Shown here: piece by piece, positions 14,820-21,304 of the stretch
Position numbering within the stretch: the first letter of the stretch is position 1
Layout of the letters: each line of letters opens with the position of its first letter
NCBI GenBank assembly: GCA_038148755.1
Contig: JAYQWA010000025.1
Span: forward strand, 1-21,304
Reading direction: 5' to 3'
DNA: 21,304 bases
Source of the DNA: UBA5109 sp038148755
GTDB lineage: Bacteria; Pseudomonadota; Gammaproteobacteria; Pseudomonadales; Pseudohongiellaceae
Translations under genes and position numbers: made by a program
Notes under the pieces: model-generated
Database searches by the model: none
Told to the model about the DNA's origin: nothing
The model's input: only the letters and a program-made list of their open reading frames with translations

Positions 14820-17762
14820 ATGCAGTCAGAAGTAGACCACAACCCAAACTCATCTTTTTCACTAATCCGCAGCCGGTTCCTCGAAACGCTGAATATCACG
14901 GTTGAAGAGTATGACCACAAAGTCACCGGCGCCAAGCATTTCCATTTAGCCAGTGACAATCCTGAAAATGTTTTTATGGTTGCTCTGCGTACCGTACCGA
15001 TGGATTCAACAGGCGTTGCTCATATCCTTGAACATACCGCGCTATGTGGCAGTAAAAAATTTCCAGTTCGGGATCCTTTTTTCATGATGATCCGTCGCTC
15101 CATGAATACATTCATGAATGCCATGACCAGCAGCGACTGGACCGCTTATCCTTTTGCCAGCCAAAACCGAAAAGATTTTGATAACCTGCTGCAAGTTTAT
15201 CTGGATGCCGTTTTCTTTTCCCGGCTTGACCCGCTGGATTTTTCCCAGGAAGGTCATCGTCTGGAGTTTGCAGAAGCCTCCAATCCTGAATCAGAGCTGG
15301 AATATAAAGGTGTTGTCTATAATGAAATGAAAGGAGCCATGAGCTCTCAGAACAGTATTATCTGGCAGCATTTATGCAAACACCTGTATCCAACCACAAC
15401 TTACCATTACAACAGTGGCGGCGATCCTGCAGACATACCCAAGTTGAGTTACGAACAATTACTGAAATTCTACAAAACTCACTACCACCCCAGTAATGCC
15501 ATTTTTATGACTTTCGGCGATATTCCGGCTATTGAGCACCAGGAAAAATTTGAAAACCTGGCACTTGCAGAATTCAGCAGACTTGATGTCCACATAGCCG
15601 TCGGTGATGAAAAACGCTATCAGTCACCACTCAAAGTCACTGAATACTTTCCTTTGGAAAAAGGTGAAGCTGAAACTGATTTAAATAACAAAAGCCATGT
15701 GCTGATGGCCTGGCTATTAGGTAAAAGCACCAGCCTGGAAGATCTTTTCAAAGCTCAACTGCTTTCTTCTGTGTTGTTGGATAATAGTGCCAGTCCCTTA
15801 TTACAGGTTCTGGAAACAACCGAGCTGGGGATGTCACCCTCCTCTTTGTGTGGTCTCGAAGATTCCCATCGTGAAATGACTTTTATCTGCGGTCTTGAGT
15901 CCTGTGATGCAGATGATACCGGGGCTATCGAAGAGCTGATTTTAAATACTTTGGAGAAAATCGCAGAACAAGGGGTAGAACAAAGTATGGTAGAAGCCGC
16001 CTTACACAGCCTTGAACTTCACCAGCGAGAAATCACAGGGGACAGTTACCCTTATGGACTGCAGTTAATACTATCTTCACTTTCCACAGCTACGCATCGG
16101 GGTGACCCTCTGGAACTGCTTGATATTGACCCTGTACTAAAAAACTTAAAACAGGAAATACAGAAGCCTGATTTTTTACCCAAGCTGGTGAAAGACTTTT
16201 TGCTAGATAATCCACATAGGGTCACCTTAACCGTTAAACCTGATCCTGAACTGGCCAAGAAAACCAGAGCTGAAGAAAGGCAAAAGCTGGCCCAAATAAA
16301 AAGCAGACTCGATGATGACAAAAAGAAAAAGCTAGTTGAACAGGCTGAGGCCTTAATCAGGCGTCAACAACAGGTTGACGACATGAGCATCCTGCCGAAA
16401 GTCGATCTTGATGACGTTCCTGCTGACATTAAATGGCCACAGGCCGAGTCCAGCTACATCAATAAAATACCGCTGGCTTTTTATTCGCAGGGAACGAATG
16501 GTTTAAGTTATCAGGATATTATTACCACTCTGCCGTCCCTTCCCGAGGAGCTTAAATCCTTATTACCGCATTACAGCAGTTGTTTGCCTGAACTCGGTGT
16601 TGGGACTTCCTCTTATCTGGAAATTCAGGCTTTGCAGGCATCAATATGTGGTGGCATTAACGCCCATATCAGTATGCGCAATCACCTGCAAAACGAGCAA
16701 AACATAGACGCCTACATGATTCTCAGCAGTAAAGCACTGTATGGCAACCAGGATAAGTTAAGCCAATTAATGAAGGATATGCTTGATTCATGTCGTTTTG
16801 ATGAGCTGAATAGAATTAAAGAACTTATGCAGCAAATCTCCAGTCATAAGGAACAAAACATAACCAATCAGGGGCATGTTCTGGCTATGGGCATAGCCAC
16901 CAGCCAAATGAATGCAATTGCTGCATTGAATTATAAAAATTCAGGCATGCAGGGGATAAGCAAGTTGAAATCTATGGTTCAGGCGTTTAACGACCAGACC
17001 CAGTTGTCTGCTTATGCGGAAAAGCTGCAGACATTGCATGAGTTAATTATCCAGGGGGATAAACGGCTGCTTTGCATCGCTGAAGAAAGTGAAAAACCGG
17101 CATTAATCAGTGGTCTGGATGAATTATGGCATCACACTGACAATACCAATAAGACTAGCCCCTTTAGCATGGATCCTGTGCGTGGAAGAGTCAGCATAGC
17201 CTGGCTGCATAATACCCAGGTTAATTTTTGTGCCACAGCTTATCCGACAGTTCCGGCTGCCCATGAAGATGCAGCTGCTCTGACTGTACTTGGTGGCTTC
17301 TTGCGCAATGGCTATCTGCACGGCGCCATCAGAGAACAAGGTGGTGCTTATGGCGGTGGTGCCACTCAGGATTCAAGCTCAGCAAGCTTTCGATTTTACT
17401 CTTACCGGGATCCACGCCTGTCAGAAACACTGAACGACTTTGAGCGTGCAATCACCTGGCTTCATGACAGTACTCACAAGCAGAGTCAGCTGGAAGAAGC
17501 CATTTTGGGGGTAATAGCCAGCCTGGATAAACCCGCATCTCCGGCAGGGACGGCCAAACAGGCCTATTACAATGAACTATTTGGCAGAAACAAAGAACAC
17601 CGGGCTAGATTTAGGCAACAGGTGCTTGAAGTTGATATCCCTAAACTTCAGGAAGTGGCCGCCCGCTACTTGACCCCAGAGAATCGCAGCACTGGTATTA
17701 TCAGCAATTCTGAGCATGCTGCTGAATTAGAAAAGCTGGAAGTTGATATAAATAAACTTTGA
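14820..17762 (+). CDS. M16C zinc metalloprotease, presequence-protease (PreP) type
   Basis: This is a large clamshell peptidase of the insulinase/pitrilysin superfamily, subfamily M16C, that digests short unfolded peptides. The inverted zinc motif HILEH is at 68-72. The third zinc ligand is Glu169 in VVYNEMKGAMSS, 97 residues later, the same spacing as in human PreP. Other family hallmarks are CGSKKFPVRDPFFMM, FMNAMTSSDWTAYPFAS and, in the C-terminal half, GAIREQGGAYGGGA with SFRFYSYRDPR. The 980-aa length matches the group. A charged linker lies near 477-520 between the two halves. No signal peptide is seen, so it is probably cytoplasmic. The ATG at 14820 follows GAGAAAG. It may be co-transcribed with rbgA (84-bp gap), though a possible promoter lies between them. 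Confidence 0.92.
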   Translation: MQSEVDHNPNSSFSLIRSRFLETLNITVEEYDHKVTGAKHFHLASDNPENVFMVALRTVPMDSTGVAHILEHTALCGSKKFPVRDPFFMMIRRSMNTFMNAMTSSDWTAYPFASQNRKDFDNLLQVYLDAVFFSRLDPLDFSQEGHRLEFAEASNPESELEYKGVVYNEMKGAMSSQNSIIWQHLCKHLYPTTTYHYNSGGDPADIPKLSYEQLLKFYKTHYHPSNAIFMTFGDIPAIEHQEKFENLALAEFSRLDVHIAVGDEKRYQSPLKVTEYFPLEKGEAETDLNNKSHVLMAWLLGKSTSLEDLFKAQLLSSVLLDNSASPLLQVLETTELGMSPSSLCGLEDSHREMTFICGLESCDADDTGAIEELILNTLEKIAEQGVEQSMVEAALHSLELHQREITGDSYPYGLQLILSSLSTATHRGDPLELLDIDPVLKNLKQEIQKPDFLPKLVKDFLLDNPHRVTLTVKPDPELAKKTRAEERQKLAQIKSRLDDDKKKKLVEQAEALIRRQQQVDDMSILPKVDLDDVPADIKWPQAESSYINKIPLAFYSQGTNGLSYQDIITTLPSLPEELKSLLPHYSSCLPELGVGTSSYLEIQALQASICGGINAHISMRNHLQNEQNIDAYMILSSKALYGNQDKLSQLMKDMLDSCRFDELNRIKELMQQISSHKEQNITNQGHVLAMGIATSQMNAIAALNYKNSGMQGISKLKSMVQAFNDQTQLSAYAEKLQTLHELIIQGDKRLLCIAEESEKPALISGLDELWHHTDNTNKTSPFSMDPVRGRVSIAWLHNTQVNFCATAYPTVPAAHEDAAALTVLGGFLRNGYLHGAIREQGGAYGGGATQDSSSASFRFYSYRDPRLSETLNDFERAITWLHDSTHKQSQLEEAILGVIASLDKPASPAGTAKQAYYNELFGRNKEHRARFRQQVLEVDIPKLQEVAARYLTPENRSTGIISNSEHAAELEKLEVDINKL

Positions 17763-17799
17763 ATAATCAATTAAATACAATAAATACTTAAAGTAATCT

Positions 17800-18603
17800 C
17801 TATTTTCTGGTTTCTTTAATTAACTCGTAGGCTGCTTTAATATCCTGGGTTTTCTGGGTGGCTATGTCCATCATTTCCTGGGGCAGTCCTTTTGACACCA
17901 GCTTGTCAGGGTGATGCTGATTCATTTGCCTCCGATAGGCTTTCTTTAACTCTTCGTCACTGGCTGAAGAGGATATACCCAGTAACTTATACGCATCAGC
18001 TAAATTTAGCCTGCCACGATCTGAGCTACGCTGGGATTGCGAGCGCCGATTCTGCTGATAGTGCTGTTGTGCCTGCCCTCTTTGCAAAATGTGCTGAAAA
18101 GCAATTTTGGAAAACCCCAGGGTTCGGGCGGCCTGCCAGAGTGCATTTTCCTCACTTTTATGCAGGGCACCATCAGCAAATGCAGTCATTACCAGAATCT
18201 CCAGAAACATCTGCATCAGATTGCGCCGTCGATGGCATTCCTTGCGGAACTGCTCAAGAACCTCCACCACCTCAACATCCTGATTTTTACCCTGCTCAAA
18301 TAAATTAATGGCGGCTTTTTTCTGCTGCGCATTCAAATTCATTTGCCGCATAACATGCTGAGCAATATGGATTTCATCCTGAGACACTCTGCCATCCACC
18401 TTGGAGATGTGCCCCATCATGAAAAAAGTAGCTGTAAAGAAAGCAGACTGAATAGTCTCTACTTGTTCTGCGCCCTTATTACCATTTAAGCGCCCCATAC
18501 CACGATCAAAATTATGCCCGAGTGATGCACCCAGCAAGGCCCCTAGAGGCCCGCCCAGCATAAACCCGAAAGTTCCCCCGAATACTTTGCCCCACCAGCT
18601 CAG
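17800..18603 (-). CDS. djlA: Membrane-anchored co-chaperone DjlA, apparent CTG start
   Basis: DjlA is an inner-membrane J-domain protein that stimulates DnaK. It has an N-terminal glycine-rich membrane segment, a TerB-like central domain (VMRQMNLNAQQKKAAINLF, MFLEILVMTAFADGALH) and a C-terminal J-domain with the HPD motif (NQHHPDKLVSKGLP). The first ATG (18561) would cut the membrane segment in half. The homologous reading continues upstream as SWWGKVFGGTFGF, matching the E. coli start MQYWGKIIG. No ATG, GTG or TTG exists before the upstream in-frame stop. CTG at 18603 is placed like the E. coli start, has GAGG eight bases before it, and overlaps the stop of the upstream gene as CTGA. From it the protein is 267 aa (E. 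coli 271). An assembly error at the start codon is the main alternative. Confidence 0.88.
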   Translation of the reverse strand: MSWWGKVFGGTFGFMLGGPLGALLGASLGHNFDRGMGRLNGNKGAEQVETIQSAFFTATFFMMGHISKVDGRVSQDEIHIAQHVMRQMNLNAQQKKAAINLFEQGKNQDVEVVEVLEQFRKECHRRRNLMQMFLEILVMTAFADGALHKSEENALWQAARTLGFSKIAFQHILQRGQAQQHYQQNRRSQSQRSSDRGRLNLADAYKLLGISSSASDEELKKAYRRQMNQHHPDKLVSKGLPQEMMDIATQKTQDIKAAYELIKETRK

Positions 18604-19205
18604 AAGAACAGCCTCATAAACCAGTTTCGTCCCAGTTCACGCTCACAACTTTGATACTGATTCTGATACACGTTAGCCGTATTCTGAACATTACGGGCAA
18701 CATCCATCAGCCAGCCTTTGCTGTTATATGAACCTCTGGCCCAGCCGCCATTGCCCTCATGGTAAGCTAAATAAAGGTTGTATGCATCATTTCGCGCAAT
18801 GCGATTACGGCGGGTTGAGCTATTGGTATACCAGCCGACAAAATCCATCGCATCGGAAAAGCTGGAACGCCGTGCTCCCCAGTTTCCGGCGTCTTCCTTA
18901 TAGTCTGTCCAGGTTTCATCAAGTACCTGGGCATAACCATAAGCTGAAGATGGTCGACGCCAGGGAATCACCCAGAGTAATTTAGTTCTTTCCGGCTTGG
19001 CCCGCCCCTGAAATGATGATTCCTGTTCTATGATTGCCATACTGACATAAACAGGTGTGCCCCAGCGCTTTTCTGCTTTCTTGGCAGCCTTGTACCAGCT
19101 GCGACGTTCTTCAAACATACTGCAGATATTGGCTGTGTTTTCTGGCGGCGGTGAAACACAGGAAGACAGTATAGTTAGCATCGTGAATACAAAAATCAGG
19201 CGCAT
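18600..19205 (-). CDS. SLT-type lytic transglycosylase-like lipoprotein
   Basis: This is a predicted lipoprotein with a lysozyme-like transglycosylase fold. The signal peptide ends in the lipobox LSSC, with Cys16 as the lipidated residue. The SLT-like core has the catalytic-glutamate motif AIIEQESSF (likely Glu62), then SSAYGYAQVLDETW (86-99) in place of the usual GLMQ element, and NLYLAYHEGNGGW (143-155) in place of the AYNAG element. It would act on peptidoglycan from the outer or inner membrane; activity is inferred, not shown. The 201-aa length is short but covers the domain. The ribosome-binding site is good (AGAGGAATTCAAAAATG). It begins 75 bp after ligA, and its stop codon overlaps the probable CTG start of djlA, so the two are likely co-translated. 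Confidence 0.82.
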   Translation of the reverse strand: MRLIFVFTMLTILSSCVSPPPENTANICSMFEERRSWYKAAKKAEKRWGTPVYVSMAIIEQESSFQGRAKPERTKLLWVIPWRRPSSAYGYAQVLDETWTDYKEDAGNWGARRSSFSDAMDFVGWYTNSSTRRNRIARNDAYNLYLAYHEGNGGWARGSYNSKGWLMDVARNVQNTANVYQNQYQSCERELGRNWFMRLFF

Positions 19206-19280
19206 TTTTGAATTCCTCTAATCATGTTAATGTCATTAAGCCCAATAAGTACTGGCTTTACTAGCTTATGGGGCTATACT

Positions 19281-21296
19281 TTACACTGTTATGCCGTGTT
19301 GTGTAAGCAATGACACAAAATCTTTTTCGTCAATCACTTCAATCCCTAATTCCTCAGCCTTGCTCAGTTTACTGCCTGCACCGGGGCCCGCAATGACACA
19401 GGAAGTCTTGCTGGAAACACTGCCAGCGACTTTTGCTCCAAGCTGCTGCAAATACTGCTTTGCTTCTGATCTCCCCATTAATTCAAGGGTTCCTGTCACG
19501 ACATAAGTCAGGCCACTTAAAGGCAAGGTTTCACTCGCGTTGATTTCGAGCTCTGAGGGACTCACGCCGGCTTTTATCAAGGCTTCGATCACAGACAAAT
19601 TATGTGCTTCCGCAAAAAAAGCCACAATATGCTGTGCCATAACCTCCCCTATGTCTGGTACCTGAATCAAAGCTTCCATATCAGCCTGCATGATGCCTTG
19701 TAATGAGCCGAAATGCTTTGCCAGGGCTAAAGCAGTGGCTTCCCCTACCTCCCTGATTCCCAAAGCATAAATAAAACGCTGCAGACTGATATGCTTACTG
19801 TTTTCAATGGCTTCCAATAAATTGCTTGCTGATTTTTCTGCCATCCGCTCCAAAGCTGATAGCTGAGCCAGATTTAAACGATAAATATCTGCAACATTAT
19901 TGATAAGCTCTGCTTCGACCAGCTGCTCAATTAACTTCACGCCCAGACCATCAATATCCATCGCTGCCCGCGACGCAAAATGAATAATGGATTGCGTACG
20001 TTGCGCCTTACAGTAAAGCCCGCCTGTGCAGCGCATAAGCACTTCACCTTTAATTTGCTCAATATCGGAATGACAGACCGGGCACTGCAGTGGCGCAACT
20101 ATCTCTCGGGCATCGACCGGTCGTTTCTCAAGTACCACCTTGACCACTTTAGGGATCACATCACCGGCACGCCTGATAATGACAGTATCCCCTATTTGTA
20201 TTCCCAGCCGTTCAATTTCATCCAGATTATGCAAAGTTGCATTACTTACCGTCACGCCTCCGACAAAAACAGGAGTCAACCGGGCAACCGGTGTAATTGT
20301 TCCGGTTCTGCCTACCTGAAATTCCACATCCTGTAAGACTGTGCTTACTTCCTCTGCCGGAAATTTAAAGGCAATAGCCCATCGCGGGGTGCGTGCATTA
20401 ATTCCGAGCGTGTCCTGTAAAGTAAAATCATTAACCTTCAGGACAACACCATCAATTTCATAATCCAGATCATTACGTTTAGTTAAAATCTCTTCACAAT
20501 AGCTGTAGCAGGCATCGATACCTTCGACAGCTTTGCGAATAGGATTGACCGGCAGCCCCCATTCAGCCAATAGAGAAAAGACTTCACTCAAACGGGAAGG
20601 TAAAGCAATACTGGTTTCACCCAGGCTATAACAAAACATTGTCAGGGGTCTTTTTGCTGTAATGCGGGAGTCAAGTTGTCTTAAGGTGCCAGCAGCCGCA
20701 TTTCTCGGATTAACAAAAGTTCTTTCGGTTTTTTTTCGGGCCGCTTCATTCATCAGGGCAAAACCTGACTTGCTCATAAATATTTCGCCCCGTACTTCCA
20801 GCACATCTGGATAATTCTCCCCCTTTAGCTTTAGCGGAATGTCTTTTATTGTTTTTACATTATGGGTGATGTCTTCACCTGTCGTGCCATCACCTCTGGT
20901 CGCTGCCTGAACCAGTATCCCTTTCTCATAACGTATGCTGACAGCCACACCGTCTATTTTAGGCTCGCAACTGTATTCAATAGTTTTTACATATTCGGGT
21001 AATCGTTTTCTTAAACGGATTTCAAATTTGCTCAGGCTTTCAGCATCAAAGGCCTTTTCCAGAGAAAGCATGGGAATCTTATGGGCTACCTGCACGAAAC
21101 CGGATAAGGGTTCACTCCCAACACGTTGACTCGGTGAATCTGCTGTTACCAGTTCCGGGTGTTGTTTTTCGATTTCAAGGAGACGATCAAATAAACGGTC
21201 AAATTCCTGGTCAGGAATTTCGGGGGCATCTTGCTGATGGTAGAGTCGATTATGTGGTTGAATAAGTTGTCGGATTTCGTTTAGGTAGGACTTCAA
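19281..21296 (-). CDS. ligA: NAD-dependent DNA ligase LigA (start uncertain at window edge)
   Basis: LigA seals nicks in replication and repair using NAD. The order of domains is complete: Ia domain (LYHQQDAPEIPDQEFDRL), the adenylation domain with the catalytic lysine in KIDG (Lys113 from the TTG), the OB fold, a four-cysteine zinc finger (CPVC, then MRC and YC), helix-hairpin-helix repeats (REVGEATALALAKHFGS, VPDIGEVMAQHIV) and a C-terminal BRCT domain (GLTYVVTGTLELMGRSEA). The 671 aa counted here begin at a TTG (21296) with no visible ribosome-binding site. The frame stays open to the right edge (HY before the TTG). In E. coli the active lysine is residue 115, so the true start is probably an ATG a few codons outside the window. 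The protein is otherwise full length. Confidence 0.96.
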   Translation of the reverse strand: MKSYLNEIRQLIQPHNRLYHQQDAPEIPDQEFDRLFDRLLEIEKQHPELVTADSPSQRVGSEPLSGFVQVAHKIPMLSLEKAFDAESLSKFEIRLRKRLPEYVKTIEYSCEPKIDGVAVSIRYEKGILVQAATRGDGTTGEDITHNVKTIKDIPLKLKGENYPDVLEVRGEIFMSKSGFALMNEAARKKTERTFVNPRNAAAGTLRQLDSRITAKRPLTMFCYSLGETSIALPSRLSEVFSLLAEWGLPVNPIRKAVEGIDACYSYCEEILTKRNDLDYEIDGVVLKVNDFTLQDTLGINARTPRWAIAFKFPAEEVSTVLQDVEFQVGRTGTITPVARLTPVFVGGVTVSNATLHNLDEIERLGIQIGDTVIIRRAGDVIPKVVKVVLEKRPVDAREIVAPLQCPVCHSDIEQIKGEVLMRCTGGLYCKAQRTQSIIHFASRAAMDIDGLGVKLIEQLVEAELINNVADIYRLNLAQLSALERMAEKSASNLLEAIENSKHISLQRFIYALGIREVGEATALALAKHFGSLQGIMQADMEALIQVPDIGEVMAQHIVAFFAEAHNLSVIEALIKAGVSPSELEINASETLPLSGLTYVVTGTLELMGRSEAKQYLQQLGAKVAGSVSSKTSCVIAGPGAGSKLSKAEELGIEVIDEKDFVSLLTQHGITV

Positions 21297-21304
21297 ATAA
21301 TGTG

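Noticed and set aside
17892..18308. Plus-strand open frame opposite djlA
   Set aside because: Opposite strand of a recognised J-domain gene with no protein-like features of its own.
19238..19258. AAGCC/GGCTT hairpin as a ligA terminator
   Set aside because: Only five base pairs, an 11-base loop and no T-run on the minus strand.

Overview
This window is a stretch of chromosome from a gammaproteobacterium of moderate-to-low G+C. The class is suggested by PdxB, YheU, TusA, TtcA, DjlA, BolA and an AlaA-type aminotransferase next to MsrB, all close to their E. coli forms in length and motifs. The genus cannot be told from the sequence. No rRNA, tRNA, CRISPR array, transposase or phage gene was seen. 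Most of the window is housekeeping and cell-envelope genes.

Layout. At the left, trigger factor (tig) and clpP lie on the minus strand in the usual tig-clpP order; clpX would be off the left edge. Next is the only long gene-free stretch (2124-2753), which holds a tig promoter and, facing the other way, a candidate sigma-54 promoter reading into two strong hairpins. Then come a minus-strand RND/MMPL-type exporter with an unusual acidic insert and, divergent from it, a TPR plus beta-barrel outer-membrane gene of the Slam/DUF560 type that carries two compensating frameshifts. The pair msrB (minus) and alaA (plus) follows. After it is a compact minus-strand operon ttcA-yheU-tusA-pdxB (tRNA 2-thiocytidine synthesis, a small UPF0270 protein, a sulfur carrier, and vitamin B6 synthesis). 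A secreted or lipid-anchored polysaccharide deacetylase (plus) then converges on a Bax-like glucosaminidase (minus), followed by bolA (minus), rbgA/ylqF (plus) and a PreP-type M16C metalloprotease (plus). The right end is a minus-strand run: ligA, an SLT-type transglycosylase lipoprotein, and djlA.

How the genes relate. Protein quality control recurs (Tig, ClpP, MsrB, DjlA, PreP), as do cell-wall and surface functions (deacetylase, glucosaminidase, transglycosylase, RND exporter, Slam-like barrel). ttcA and tusA in one operon join two steps of sulfur handling for tRNA thiolation. The transglycosylase lipoprotein and djlA look translationally coupled through a CTGA overlap.

Most unusual points: (1) a -24/-12 promoter match followed by a structured, apparently non-coding segment; (2) djlA has no ATG, GTG or TTG at its expected start and seems to begin at CTG inside the upstream stop codon; (3) the twice-frameshifted Slam-like gene; (4) a strongly acidic insert in the RND protein; (5) three direct repeats with an exact 11-bp period upstream of rbgA. 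No clearly new multi-gene system was found; the sigma-54/structured-RNA locus is the best candidate for something undescribed.
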